Positions 12,866 through 24,971 of a stretch of 64,000 bases of DNA are shown here, piece by piece. The notes under the pieces are model-generated. The model worked only from the letters and a program-made list of their open reading frames with translations, was not told the DNA's origin and made no database searches. The DNA is taken from assembly GCA_025890175.1 (NCBI GenBank), contig JANPYM010000009.1, forward strand, positions 1,427,782-1,491,781. Direction: 5' to 3'. Position numbers and translations under genes: made by a program. Position 1 is the stretch's first letter. Each line of letters starts with the position of its first letter. Origin of the DNA: Ciborinia camelliae. Lineage: Eukaryota; Ascomycota; Leotiomycetes; Helotiales; Sclerotiniaceae.

Positions 12866-14017
12866 GGGAGGTTGGGGAAAGGGAAGGGGCGGGGTGGATT
12901 GGGTTGGGTTGAGATAAATGGATGCGGAATTCGGATGGGTTTGCCCTCTATATTGAGGGGGTTTTTTCTCCTTAGGGGGACCAATATTACCTAGTCCTTC
13001 CTTCCTTCCAACAGAAACATCAAGCTGTGTTTCCAAAAACATCAAGTCACGGTATTGACCACCAAAAACAACCCAGTCTTTCACACTCCTCCTCGTGGGA
13101 AATCTAGCAATCGCACATTTTTGCATCTACTATAGAAAATCAATAAAGTCATCAAAGATTCTAATAATCATATATACCTCTCATCTAATACCAAGGCACC
13201 TAATACCACCAACAACTGCAATCCCATTCTTCTCATCTGGTGTCGGATATCAGATGCCGTGTTTTTGGGAATGTCTAATCTCTGTTGTCGCTTGTTATTC
13301 TAGAGATGAAATTTTCAATTTGTCTTGCAGTGGGGATGATTCGGAGAGGATTTGAATGGATTTTTGGGGGGAATTTTGAGGGGAATAGTTGGGGGAATAC
13401 TCAAAAAGAGTTCACAAGAGATGGTTCAAAACGGCTCTCCGGGAGTAACATGTATAGAGGAGTTCACCAGAACACCATCCAACAAGAACAAAACATTCAA
13501 ATTTCAACAGCCCAGATACAAATGCCGGTACGAGCATAACTGCTCTTAGATATTACATACGGTATGCTTACTCCGTCATAATCATCGATAACTACTCCAT
13601 TGGAGCTCGAGCGGAACACAACTTAAAGCAACTCGAACTTCCTCCGCAGTGTGGGTATACGGAAAGTTGGAAATAGTGAACTTGGGATTATCTAGGTACC
13701 TAGGCAAATGTGGAATTTACAATAAGGTAGTATGATGCGCAGAGCACAAGAATTACGCGCCGAAATGGCTTTTAGGGAAAGTTTGAATCTAAGATTGATG
13801 GGAGGGTCTTGGGGAGACCTGAGGATCCTTCCTCGTCTACTACTATACTAGATTGTATATCTTTTCTAGATGGTCGTGTTCTGTTGTACATTCTGATATA
13901 CAATGATCATAAACCGATAAAAGGTGCGGATCTCAGATCTCAGTTCCTTTTCGGTGTCTATTCTCCTCATGCTTTTCCCTGTTGTCTTTAGTTATATATA
14001 GATTTTCTAGAAGTTAT

Positions 14018-14027
14018 NNNNNNNNNN
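14018..14027. other. assembly gap (10 N)
   Basis: Ten N characters, flanked on the right by a run of about 17 A. The true gap size is unknown; homopolymer and AT-rich sequence probably caused the break. Confidence 0.98.
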
Positions 14028-15146
14028 CTAATAATTTCTCTTTTTTAGATTTTCCAAAAAAAAAAAAAAAAAATTTTGGATTTTCTGAAAAAAACTTGCA
14101 AGTTTTTTTGGATTCCCGAAGAATCGCTTCATTTCCATACCCACCTCTGTTTGGCAAAAGATGCACTACGTACGGGTTGACTCTCCGTTAGTGATGAGTT
14201 ATATTAGAAAATACTCTAGCTATATATTCACGCCGGTGTGTAAATGCATCAATGACACATGCTGGATAATGTAAATAGAAATCCATCTACAGTAGAAATT
14301 TGAGAAGCCGTCAAATTCGACTGTCTCTAGGTAAAAATATTATCAATCTCCGGATTTTGCTTTCTCGGAGCTTAAATATCTCTTTTCAGAACTTGTCACT
14401 CATTGCTTTTCAATCATTTCCAACTACAAGTTCCCCCGGGCTAAAATTAAATCAGCTGTGTGATTTCTGATCGCGTACTTGAAGGGGAGGGAGGGTATTC
14501 ATTGGAGATACGCGTGCAAGAATGGGAGATGTGAGCAGACTCGAGCAGCTCGTCACCGAGTAGATAGTTACGTATCACTATTGCGCCTTTGTATTCAGGC
14601 AGAGATGGACTGACTCGTGGTCAAGTTGGTCGGGAATAGAATCAAAAAATTAACTGAGTTTAACAGGGGATTTCACGGGAGTGGGCAGAGGAAACGTTGT
14701 ATGGCATCGTATCGTGGCGAGCCAACCATAATTTTGATATTTTTGAATTTCAAGTTTGACACCGCTTTAGAGCCGGTCACCTAATCCCCCAATTTCTCAA
14801 TGTGCGCACACAATTTCACAGTAATTACATTATCGTTGGTCTTCCAGTTTGACTATACTCATCCATGAAATGAATATATATCTCCGGCGCAGAGGTATGG
14901 TCACCTGTAGGACTATCTTTGAATATAGCGACATCTGCTGTAGCTCAAACTTTAATTTAAATCGGTCTTCTTCTGCAAAGATTTCGATTTCCCGTCTCCG
15001 TTTTCAAACAATTATTCTAAAGATGTCTTAACTATCAGCGATAATCACAGTCATTTCTCAATCAGTCCACTCCGACACCATGCAACTGAAAAACTTAGTT
15101 CGACTTGCTATCTGGAATAACTAATTTTAAAAGCAGAAGTGACATG

Positions 15147-15440
15147 AATCATGATCAAGAGGCACTTGCTCATCCCTTTGCGGATACTGTCCTTGGCGCT
15201 GGCATTGCTATCCGAGGAGAAGTCCAGTTTTAGAGCATCCCCCTATTTAAACGATTCTGGCTTATAAGAATATTGTAGATAATCATGCGGCACTTGCGTA
15301 CCCAACTGCGAATACAATCTTTGAAATTGGGATCGCTACTCGAGAAATTGAATATTAGAGCATACCCCCCTTTCTTTTTGAAGGGCTCTGGCTTACACAA
15401 ATATTGTAGAGAGTCATGGAGGACTTGCTTATTCCGTGGC
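15147..15440 (+). repeat. degenerate tandem repeat, about 130 bp, 2.3 copies
   Basis: Units start near 15147, 15281 and 15411. Conserved words in order are ATCATG, GGCACTTGC, TTAGAGCAT followed by CCCC, CTGGCTTA and AATATTGTAGA. In one frame units 1 and 2 read similarly (ALAHPFADTVLGAGIAIRE against ALAYPTANTIFEIGIATRE), suggesting a former coding repeat; both end in TAG. Function unknown. Confidence 0.7.
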
Positions 15441-17055
15441 GGATGCGGTCGATAGTGAGTCTATAGCACTGTGAAAAGACTAGAACTAGCGCGGAGAACT
15501 TGCAATAAAGCACATAATATTTTTCATCATATGATCAATGAAGATCGTCGAAGGTTGATAAAGCACTGGCATAGATAGACTGGTTTAAACAAGACAGATC
15601 ATTATGCGAGTTTCTGTTTCTGCTATTCTACAGATTGTGAGCCCAAGGGAAATAGATAATTTTCCAAGATAATATGAAAAGTTTTGGAACGTTGTTCAAA
15701 CGATTGTAAAGAATCGATGGTAAAGAAACGATGCCGGCGATTTACCAACATTGGCATACCTGGAATGACATATTCTATACTTTGGGAATCTATTTCGAAA
15801 TATCATAATTTGGGATGCTGAATTGATTTACATGTTTTTATATTGATACGGCAATGAGGTAGGCTCCAACAGAGGAACAAAGACCATAGACGAGAAACAC
15901 GAAAAGCCGGTATGAAATAAATTTAGATTACAAAAACGATTTCTGCTAGAATACTCAATTGCATTCTAGTTCATGGATTGTTACCATACTTCTTCATACA
16001 TAACTGTATATCTGTTTCGAAGAATGAGCTTGAAGGAACCCCTTTAGACCTTGAACCTTGATGTCAGAGGCAAGCTCGATTTTGGAGACGTGAGTTGGCT
16101 ATTCACCAAAGTATGATCTACAAAGACATCCAGTGTGATCCAGACGAAGCCACATGTTTGAAACAATCGAAGCAAGAAGAAGCAGTAAAAGGATTGGAGC
16201 GAGGAGCCGATGGTGAGAATTATGGACATGATGACTTTGGATACTCGATGGAACATCTTCCAAAACATCGTAGTCTTTCACGCGACCATATTCCTTCCTG
16301 TCCAACAAAAGAGAGACCATATTGATTTGAAGATCTTACTATCAAGCCAAATAATTTATTGCTGAAGATGAATTGAATCAACTGAGAATCAAAAGCATCC
16401 ATTCTCCATTCTTTAAGGGGTATCCAAACGAGCCTTTTGCTTCTTGATCCAAAAAGACCATCATCAGATTGCATCCCCCAATGTAAACTTCAGTGTCCTG
16501 GCGTACGATGGCAATGATTATTATGAATTCATTGCAATACGGGTCAGATATTGCCATCTTTGCATGGTGGATTTGCAGCTTCTATTGCCCGCGTGGTTAT
16601 TTTCAGATCGGAAAGAGTAATTCTAGGTAATAGTCGTTGAAAATAAGATACTGGTCAATGCTCGAAGCTGGAATGTGTCTCCTGGCCATCAACCTACCCT
16701 CGCTCTGGTTTACCTTACCAAAGTTTCACCCGATCGACCTGGCTAGGAAGTCGCTAGATGTATCGGAATGTACCTATCTTGATAGGGGTTCTAAGGTTAT
16801 CGTGGAGGTGGTAACCTTGGAACTTGTAAATAATATATCTCGCATTGCACTTCGGATTGCATTAGAGTTGTAGTGTGTAGTACGGATGACACTAGGTACT
16901 GTGTATGATATAGAGCGCGTCAAGATTTTGCTGACAGGGCTGTACAGTATTTTTATTGTTATTGTTATTGTTATTGATGGGGAGGTAGGTATGATGGCAA
17001 TATCTTGATAGTAGTACCTCTAGTACCGTAGGTATTTAACACCTGTACTTCCCGC

Positions 17056-17085
17056 CCGTACCGTACCGTACCGTACCGTACCGCA
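17056..17085 (+). repeat. CCGTA pentamer microsatellite
   Basis: Five CCGTA units followed by variant units CCGCA/CCACA up to about 17100, upstream of the nucleoporin gene. Confidence 0.85.
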
Positions 17086-17722
17086 CCACACCGCACCGTA
17101 CCATTGTTGATTAGTATTACGGAGGTACGGCTTAGGTAAGGTTCCAAGCTTCAAATTCCAAGGAGTTACCGTTGTTTGATTGGTTGATTGGTTGATTGGT
17201 TAATTGTTAGTGCCTCAGGATTGACAAAATTCTCTCTCGCGCTCCTTCTAACCTAATTGGAAGTTTCGCGCCGTACTGACTCCGACTTCACTAAATTTAT
17301 TTACTTTACTTATCATCGACTCACATTTTCTTTCCATCTCGAGTCTCTTCTCTTCCCTTCATAACCATTCTACTCCTACCTTTACCGACAAATACTTCGA
17401 TTATCACCACCAAACGCGATTATAACTCGCCGGTTCGTCTCAATATTACATTTGAGTAATGCCAAAAGCTTAGTCCAAGGTTTTGCAGTTGATTCCATAT
17501 ATTTCGCATGCGACGTTCCTAAATACCCATTTGGATATTGAATTCCTAGTTTCGAGTTTGCGCATTATTGCGATCACATTTTCCATAAGTCTTGTTTCCC
17601 TAGTGAGCAAGACCTATCTATTGACTCCATCCGAGAGGACGTGAATATCGTTGTAATCATTGATCCTCCGTCCTGTCGACTACCACATCGCGTCACTTTG
17701 AGATACCAGCCGAACCATCACG

Positions 17723-20700
17723 ATGGATACCCCAAATCGAGCAAATGCCGCTCAGATAGCAGCGCGGAGTATCAAAGCAAAACCCAAAGGCAGATTAAAC
17801 AGCCAGAAAGGTGGCTTCGCGCCTGTGCAAAATAATAACCCTAATAATAATGCCGCTGCTGCTCCTGGAGGAGGAGGTGGTGGTCTCTTTGGTGGAAGTG
17901 TATCTGCTCCTGGTTCGTTCAACTTTGCAGCACCGGCTGGAACACCAGCTTTCAGTCCTTCATTTGGAGACTCGACACCCAATCCATTCGCACAATTGGC
18001 TGCATCCAATGAAGACCCCCGTGCAGATACAGCAGCTGAAGAGGCTTTGAGAAGCAAAAGGACGGGCAAAAATGGTTTCAGGGCGGCTGGTGAAGATGAG
18101 GAAGCCTTGTTTGCTGCCCATTCTCCATACCATCATAATCAACCACAAAATCTGTTCGGTACGGCAAACGGTACAGCAAACGGTACAGCAAACGCGATAC
18201 AGTCGAATGGAAGTGAATTGAAATTCGGATCATCACCGTCGCAGAATCCAACGGGAAATTCTATTTTCGGTGGCTTCAATTTTACACCTACATCACAATC
18301 GACAAATGCGACAAACAACACTAGTACTTCTACATTCGCTTTCGGTTCCACATCACAAGCTCCAGTGAACAATAGTTCAAGTACTTCACTTTTCACCTTT
18401 GGCGGAACAACAAATCCTGGTCAAGCAGAATTCAAAGCAAACTCACTTCCATCAACGCAAAATACTCTCACCCTTGAAAATCAAAAAGCAAGTAATTTTA
18501 ATCTCGACCCTTCCTCTGTTCTTGATCATTACAATTTCTCTTCTACAACTTCTTCAGCTTTTCCATCAACTCTTTCTACTAATCAATTCGACAACAATTC
18601 AACCTTTGACCAACAAGTATTTTATCCAAACGAAGAGACCGAAAAAATGCTTGGACGGAATGAAGTTGAATATACCGCTGATGCTGGGCAAGCGCCAGCG
18701 CAAAGTTTTCAAAGTTTTCAAACTCCCCAAACCCCTCAAGTTCCTCAATTTCCTCAAGCGCAAAGTTTTCAAAGTTTTCAAACCCCTCAAGTCCCTCAAG
18801 TTTCTCAAAACCAAATGACTTTACAGGGATATGTGGATTGTAGATACTATGGAAGTTGGATGCAACCGCAATCTGGTTCCATCTTTGGTGATAATTGGCG
18901 AGTGACAGCTCATGCTAACAGACTTCAAAATGAACAGGAAAATTCGAATACTTCTTTCGGTCAGAACAATACCAGCAGTTCTTTCGGTGCTTCCTTTGGT
19001 GGCTCTTTTGGAAACCAAGCCAATACGAGCTTTACCGGTCTCAACTCTACCAATATTGGACCTCCAAACCCCCAGAGCATTTTCGGCAACACCACTGCAG
19101 CTACATCTGCTCCACCTTCCTCAAGTGTTTTCACCCCAACTTTCCCCGCAACCACCTCTGCTTCAAGCACGTCCAATATGTTTGGCAATGTTGCTTCTTC
19201 ATTCCCTACAGCATCAGCATCAAACACTACGAATATGTTTGGCAATGCCAATTCATCATTCCCTCCTGCATCTGCTTCAAGCACTTCACTTTTTGGTTCT
19301 GCTAAGCCTGCCGACTCGACTACACCTTCAAGCGCTTCACTTTTTGGTTCTGCTAAGCCTGCCGACTCGACTGCACCTTCAAGCGCTTCACTTTTTGGTT
19401 CTGCTAAGCCTGCCGACTCGACTACACCTTCTTCAGGCACTTCACTTTTCGGTGCTGCTAAGCCTGCCGACTCGACTGCACCTTCAGGCACTCCACTTTT
19501 CGGTGCTGCTAAGCCTGCCGACTCGACTCCATCTACTTCAGGCAATCAGCTCTTTGGTAGTATCAAGCCTGCCGACTCTACTACATCTGCTTCAAGCACT
19601 TCAAATATATTCGCCAAACCCTCTGCTTCACCTGCACCGTCTTTTACCGCATTTGGCAAATCAGCAGAATCGACTCCAAATCTCTTCAACTCCAATAATC
19701 AGAACTATAGCCAAAACAATAACATCTTTGGATCAAAATCTGCGGAAGAGCCAAAGGACAAGCAAACTCCTGATCTGTTTAATCCGAACAGACCCATTGG
19801 TCAACAAGTTTCCGAGCCGAATGCCATGGAGAGTATGACGGAAAAGACACCAGGCAAGGCTCCAAATGCTCTTTTCGCAAGCTTTGGCCAGGCAAATCCT
19901 CCAGGATATGCTCAGATTGGCGGTATAGATAAAGAGTCATCTGTGAGTTTCTTTCCCAGTTCCCTAATCGACGAGACGAACAGTACTAACGTTTCAAAGT
20001 TTTCTGCTCCATCAAACAACCGAGCTGGATCTTCGTTCAATATTCGCGGCAGCGCTGAAGCGTCCGGTCTCAATAAGACTTCTTCTCTTTTCAAACCAGT
20101 TGATACTCCTGCAGACGCAGCACAACCCCCTTCAAGCAACACGCAAGATATACAAGCCTTCAATGGACCACCAAGCAAGGGCTCTGGTTCTAACTCATTG
20201 GCTCTCAGTGCTCCTACAAATTCAACCTCCCAATTATCAGCTCCTGTCAACAAAACACTTGCTCCTGGTAGATTGTCTGATTTTGAGTTCCAAGTTTCTG
20301 AGCCTACAATCATGGAGATGGACGCAAACATGCCTCGTAACTTCGATGCAAAGAGAAGAAATGAATTTCACGCACTTTGGCGCATCACATCTGTGCAAAG
20401 ATCCATGGCAGCTTACTTCCAGCATCTACCACCTGGTGCGGACCCATCCAAGGCATTGGACTGGATGGAAGCTAGAAAGAAATTAATTCTTGCAGAGCAT
20501 GAGATTGATTATATTTCCAACAAGCGAGGCAGGGCAGAGGCTGAGCTTGAGAATGACGAGAATCAAGAAAACATGAGTCCTCCGAAGAGAATCAGACAAG
20601 ATGATGAACGCTCACATCGTGTTCCCAGCCCAGAGAAGCGATCGCAAAATGCCCAGAGCCCAGAAAAACGCTCACGTGCGACTAATGAGTTTGAGTCTCA

Positions 20701-23083
20701 ACTCAATGGCAACTCGGTACTAAAAGCACCAAAGCTTCAGCCTGGTCGTTCATCCAGCCCAAGTAAATCCTCTTCCAGAAGCATAGCTCCAGAACCAACC
20801 CCAAGCAAGAAGAGAAAGACTGAGACTCAAATCGAGTTGGGTCATGGAGAAAGTGGCGGAAATAAGAAGAGAAAGCCTGAACAATCAAGTCACAATGAAG
20901 GAGCTGAAAGTGGTGGCAGCAAGAAGAGAAAGCCTGAGGTTTATTTGACCCAAAACGATCCAGAAGGAATTGAAGATGGCAAAAACGGCAACAAAAGAAC
21001 TGTCAATGGTTCTAGTTCAAGCACTTCTACCATGTTCAAGAGTATTTTGGACAGCCCGGAAAAATCCACAAGATCAGTCAGTCCAGAGAGAAAGACCCGG
21101 GCATTGCCTGGCGCTGTTAAGGAAGCTGTATCGATTCCAGCAGAGGCACCTCCCGCCAATCCATTTGGAACATTGCCGGGTGCTTCTCCCATCAAATCTA
21201 ACACAGCCGCAACCTCCACGACGCCCAGAAAGCCTCCGGTCTTTAAATTTACACCTACTTCCACTACGCCCACTACCTCCCCAACTAAACCTCCCACCTT
21301 TACTGGTGCTCCTAATGGCGGTATCAAACCTCCATCCTTTACCGGTGCTCCTACTGGCGGTGTTAAGCCACCAACCTTCGCCGGTGCTCCTACTGGCGGT
21401 GTTAAGCCACCAACCTTCGCCGGTGCTCCTACTGGCGGTGTTAAGCCACCAACCTTCGCCGGTGCTCCCAATGGTGGTGTTAAGCCACCAACTTTCGGAA
21501 GCGGACCTGCTAATTTCATGGCTCAATTTGGTAAACAAGCCGCCGAAAGCGCAGAAGATAATGAGAAGAAATTGATGCAGAAGGCCAAGGATGAGGATTT
21601 CGATTCCGAGGATGACGACCTAGAAGAGTGGGAAGCTAACTACAAGAAGAAGAGAGCTGCGGAACTCAAAGAGCTGGCTGAGCTTGCGAAGAGCAAGGCT
21701 CCTACTTTCCTCATCAAAGGCACTGAATCTGCAAAGTCCACCGAACCAAAGGTAACTGCAAAGTCAACAGGTACAAACATCTTTGCACCAGTCGCTACTG
21801 CTACTTCTACGCCATTATTCGGACAAGCTAAGCCTGCTACTGGAGCCGCTGAGAGTATCTTCAGTTCAGCAAATGCCTCGAGAACATCCACTCCTTTCTT
21901 GTTCTCTGGCACTGGGTCCGTCCTAAAGGGTGCTGCGAGTGCTTCTGGAAAGACACCGTCATTTGCTGGTAACCCCTTTGCACACCTTTCCGACGCAGAC
22001 TCAAACAATCAAAATGATGGGGATGATGAAAGTTCTGATGACGGTTCTGACGGCGAGGGTGAAAAGAAGGATCCAAGCTACCAGTCAAACACAAGCAATG
22101 GTACTCCAAGCTTACCAAGTACTCCCGTCGGTGAGACCACTTCTGGTATTGCTTCCAAAAACGCAGTTACCGAGCCTTCAAAGCTTAATTTGTTTGGTTC
22201 CACTGCTAGCTCTGGCACAACTACACCCACTCCTGGTACCGGTGGAAGTCTTCTCAGTCGTATGACGAGAGATCCTGTTCCAGAAGAAAAGGATAACTCG
22301 GTACCGAAATCAACTACGAATATGTTTGGCAGCTCTTTTGGCGCAACTTCTGGTACTTCAGCAGATAAAACTTGGAAGCCAGATACTCCAATCAAATTTG
22401 GTAGTGCTGCACCTTCTGCCCCAACATTCAATATCACTGGTTCAAGCCCAACAAAGCCAGGAGCCAACCCATTCAGTGGATTGTTTGGCAGTTCTGGAAC
22501 TTCGACTCCTGCTCTCTCTGGTGGGCCTACCACCGCTACAGGATTCCAGTTCGGTGGTCCGGCATCTGCTACGTCCTCTTTATTCCCCTCTGTAGCAGCT
22601 TCTGCAGATACATCTCGAGCTACTTCACCAGGTGTAACCACCGATGGTGCCACTGATGCCGATGATAATGATCCAGAGAAAGTTCATGCCCAAGTGAACC
22701 TTTTGGAATCTAATCCAGGTGAAGAAAATGAGGACGTCATTCACTCTGTTAGGGCTAGAGCCTTGATGTTCTGTCCAAAGGAAGAAGGTGACGAAAAATC
22801 TAGTCCATGGGATACCAAAGGCGTTGGTCCATTGAAAGTTCTTCGCCACAAAGAGACGAAGGCTACTCGAATTGTTTTGCGAAGTGACCCCTCTGGATCT
22901 ATTATTCTCAACAAATCAATTCTTCCGCAAGTCACATATGAGGCTAGTGGTAAGGCCATCAAGCTGATGACGGTTGGTGATGATGGAAAGGGCTTACAGA
23001 CTTGGCTTCTTCAACTCAAGGGGGCTGATCTGGCGGAAGATTTGGCCGACTGTTTGGAGGAGAACAAGGTCAACAATAAGTGA
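17723..23083 (+). CDS. nup2: FG-repeat nucleoporin with C-terminal Ran-binding domain (Nup2/Nup50 type)
   Basis: A single uninterrupted exon of 1786 residues. The N-terminus is basic (AARSIKAKPKGRLNSQKGGF) as in Nup2/Nup50 proteins. The following regions are rich in Asn, Ser and Thr with scattered FG, LFG and FxFG dipeptides. The middle part has basic nuclear-localisation clusters (PSKKRKTE, NKKRKPE, SKKRKPE) around 1035-1075. The last 120 residues (1667-1786) form a RanBD1 domain, with RARALMF, WDTKGVGPLKVLRHKE and IVLRSDPSG visible. Such proteins sit at the nuclear pore basket, bind Ran-GTP and help recycle importin-alpha. Two coding minisatellites are present: a 17-residue LFGSAKPADST repeat (19277-19590) and a 13-residue GGVKPPTFAGAPT repeat (21340-21490). 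The protein is much larger than budding yeast Nup2 (about 720 residues). Confidence 0.93.
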   Translation: MDTPNRANAAQIAARSIKAKPKGRLNSQKGGFAPVQNNNPNNNAAAAPGGGGGGLFGGSVSAPGSFNFAAPAGTPAFSPSFGDSTPNPFAQLAASNEDPRADTAAEEALRSKRTGKNGFRAAGEDEEALFAAHSPYHHNQPQNLFGTANGTANGTANAIQSNGSELKFGSSPSQNPTGNSIFGGFNFTPTSQSTNATNNTSTSTFAFGSTSQAPVNNSSSTSLFTFGGTTNPGQAEFKANSLPSTQNTLTLENQKASNFNLDPSSVLDHYNFSSTTSSAFPSTLSTNQFDNNSTFDQQVFYPNEETEKMLGRNEVEYTADAGQAPAQSFQSFQTPQTPQVPQFPQAQSFQSFQTPQVPQVSQNQMTLQGYVDCRYYGSWMQPQSGSIFGDNWRVTAHANRLQNEQENSNTSFGQNNTSSSFGASFGGSFGNQANTSFTGLNSTNIGPPNPQSIFGNTTAATSAPPSSSVFTPTFPATTSASSTSNMFGNVASSFPTASASNTTNMFGNANSSFPPASASSTSLFGSAKPADSTTPSSASLFGSAKPADSTAPSSASLFGSAKPADSTTPSSGTSLFGAAKPADSTAPSGTPLFGAAKPADSTPSTSGNQLFGSIKPADSTTSASSTSNIFAKPSASPAPSFTAFGKSAESTPNLFNSNNQNYSQNNNIFGSKSAEEPKDKQTPDLFNPNRPIGQQVSEPNAMESMTEKTPGKAPNALFASFGQANPPGYAQIGGIDKESSVSFFPSSLIDETNSTNVSKFSAPSNNRAGSSFNIRGSAEASGLNKTSSLFKPVDTPADAAQPPSSNTQDIQAFNGPPSKGSGSNSLALSAPTNSTSQLSAPVNKTLAPGRLSDFEFQVSEPTIMEMDANMPRNFDAKRRNEFHALWRITSVQRSMAAYFQHLPPGADPSKALDWMEARKKLILAEHEIDYISNKRGRAEAELENDENQENMSPPKRIRQDDERSHRVPSPEKRSQNAQSPEKRSRATNEFESQLNGNSVLKAPKLQPGRSSSPSKSSSRSIAPEPTPSKKRKTETQIELGHGESGGNKKRKPEQSSHNEGAESGGSKKRKPEVYLTQNDPEGIEDGKNGNKRTVNGSSSSTSTMFKSILDSPEKSTRSVSPERKTRALPGAVKEAVSIPAEAPPANPFGTLPGASPIKSNTAATSTTPRKPPVFKFTPTSTTPTTSPTKPPTFTGAPNGGIKPPSFTGAPTGGVKPPTFAGAPTGGVKPPTFAGAPTGGVKPPTFAGAPNGGVKPPTFGSGPANFMAQFGKQAAESAEDNEKKLMQKAKDEDFDSEDDDLEEWEANYKKKRAAELKELAELAKSKAPTFLIKGTESAKSTEPKVTAKSTGTNIFAPVATATSTPLFGQAKPATGAAESIFSSANASRTSTPFLFSGTGSVLKGAASASGKTPSFAGNPFAHLSDADSNNQNDGDDESSDDGSDGEGEKKDPSYQSNTSNGTPSLPSTPVGETTSGIASKNAVTEPSKLNLFGSTASSGTTTPTPGTGGSLLSRMTRDPVPEEKDNSVPKSTTNMFGSSFGATSGTSADKTWKPDTPIKFGSAAPSAPTFNITGSSPTKPGANPFSGLFGSSGTSTPALSGGPTTATGFQFGGPASATSSLFPSVAASADTSRATSPGVTTDGATDADDNDPEKVHAQVNLLESNPGEENEDVIHSVRARALMFCPKEEGDEKSSPWDTKGVGPLKVLRHKETKATRIVLRSDPSGSIILNKSILPQVTYEASGKAIKLMTVGDDGKGLQTWLLQLKGADLAEDLADCLEENKVNNK
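19277..19590 (+). repeat. coding minisatellite, 51-bp unit (LFGSAKPADSTTPS)
   Basis: About six in-frame units in the nucleoporin gene. Units 1-3 are almost identical at DNA level; later ones diverge (LFGAAKPADS, LFGSIKPADS). Each carries one LFG motif. Confidence 0.9.
21340..21495 (+). repeat. coding minisatellite, 39-bp unit (GGVKPPTFAGAPT)
   Basis: About four in-frame 39-bp units in the nucleoporin gene, three nearly identical, preceded by diverged copies (GGIKPPSFTGAPT). It adds Pro/Thr-rich spacer without FG motifs. Confidence 0.9.
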
Positions 23084-24971
23084 CGGTCACTTTCTTCCAC
23101 CTTATATCATACTTTTTTCGGCAATAAATGATAGCATGTTTATGGAAATAATTTTGGAGTTTGTATTGCATAGCGTGGACTGGAAAAAAAGAAGTTTACG
23201 ATTATTTCTGTATTGTGATTTTGCTTTGCTTTTACTGTTTATTTTCTCTCAATATTGATGGAAGGGAAAGAAAGGAGTATTGATAGGCACAATCTTCTTT
23301 GGCTCCGGCCTATTCAAGTTACTTTTTGCGATTTCGTCGATTAATAACATCACTTTGTGGGTGGGGAAATACGACTGTGTGCTTTTGATCAGGGTTGTAT
23401 GATGGGCCGCGACCCCTTCTCTTTTCAAATTCCCATGGGGCATATAGAACCTTGATATTGATGAATTTGTGGTTTGGGAACTGGGACTTGGCAGGAAGGG
23501 ATTGTCAATAGTATAGGGTCAATCTTTCAGTACATTGTCGTGAATAGATAATTAAGACGTTGAAACTACCTCTCTGTCTTGCATTCGTTGGTGATGGTGT
23601 GATTGCGATTTGTCATTGAGATGGGTGAGTAGGTTTGTGGCCCGTTTGGCTTCTTAATTTGGCGAGCTCTTTGCCTTTGAGATCTTCCCTCTTGCCCTTC
23701 TTGTGTTAGGGTGAGAAAAGCCTAACAAATCTTGGGTATATTAACTACGGCAGAATATGATAAGGAATGAAGCTCCATTCAACTCTGGGTCTCTCATTGG
23801 CTCGAGAACTGAAAGGCCTGGCTGCTTCTCACTTGATTTGGCGTTCCCCGTTTCACCGGGTATGCGCGTGGGGGCCAGAGCACGTGCGGTGGAACATCTC
23901 ACAAGTCTTCCCTACCCGATTACAAGTAAACATATCGACCCGATAGTGCCGGCAAGGTATTGCTTTCTATTAGATTCATGATTGATGTGTTTTGTATTGG
24001 GATTGTTGCACTGTCGCTTGACCGTGTGCTCCAGTAGATGACGGATGACATCGTCATCGCTCTGCGTGGAAATTTCTCGAAAGCTCGCGAAAGATGTCCC
24101 CACATCACGAGCTTCCTGTGTACCGTGATGATGGCCAAATTTCTTCCTATATATACAACGCGATAGAGCCGTCGAAGCGTAAGATGGTATTGATAAGGGA
24201 AGAAGTTTTGTTAAACTTATTTATTGGCTTGCGCTGATTGTAGTCTCTTTTTTTTTTACGAAGACCCTGATCTCGAACTTTCATTCGCATTGTTATTCTT
24301 CGAGGTACTTACTTACATCACCAATTGCGCAGTTGCTTATTCTTATTCTTATATTTGACATTTGTTAAACAAGAGTGTTTCTTTCTGGATTAGACAATGT
24401 CATCTGCACCCTCGGATCTCTCTCTCAATCCAGATCAAAGATACGATAACGATCAAATGATAATGGCTTGGATAGCTGCTTTGGTGACTGCCGGCTGTCC
24501 ACCCTTTGCAATAACTTACAAGCCATCCTCTACAACTTACAAGCCAACATAGTCATGGAAGCTTACTTGTATACGAGTATCGCATTGCCATTGGCAATGG
24601 CGTTTAAGTTGCAAGTCCTACTTAGTGAGAGATTATGAGAAGGAATGAGTACGGCTGTTGTGGATGACAAGGTGGACGATTTGACGAGCACTGAAAAGTT
24701 GTGCTGATGAGATTTATCGTTTGTTTAAGTATATGACATGGAGTGTGGTAGTTGTGATTTCAAGTGTCCGAGCAGAAGGTAAGCGTCCAAGCACGATTTC
24801 AATCGGTCAACTCATGATGCAAGTATGCTATAGCTACTGCGCCAGCAATCCGTGAATCTGCAGCCAGCGCCTCTTCGTTCCCATGCGCTGTGTACCATCA
24901 CCACTCATCATTCCTCAAACGGCAAACGTAACCTTCCTTCTTCTATTCACCCATCCACATTAGCCAACATT
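23084..24971. other. intergenic
   Basis: No convincing gene. A 51-codon frame starts at 24397 (MSSAPSDLSLNPDQRYDND) and stops at 24552; it could be a gene remnant but has no supported continuation. Confidence 0.5.

Larger units (their letters stand above)
12866..17722. other. long gene-poor region with assembly gap and decayed repeats
   Basis: No recognisable gene in 4.9 kb. Contents: the N gap at 14018-14027 beside a poly-A run, a degenerate tandem repeat of about 130 bp at 15147-15440, short pentamer repeats at 17056-17100, and in the last 400 bp a pyrimidine-rich stretch that is probably the promoter/leader of the nucleoporin gene. Frames such as 16095-16325 are open but have no homologous look. 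Confidence 0.6.

Noticed and set aside
12401..13126. Long minus-strand frames opposite the rhamnose dehydrogenase
   Set aside because: Antisense shadows of the GC-rich coding exon.
18961..22653. Several long minus-strand frames opposite the nucleoporin
   Set aside because: Shadows of the repetitive Ser/Thr/Ala-rich coding sequence.
24397..24552. 51-codon frame MSSAPSDLSLNPDQRYDND...
   Set aside because: No family resemblance, no supported extension by splicing; could be chance.
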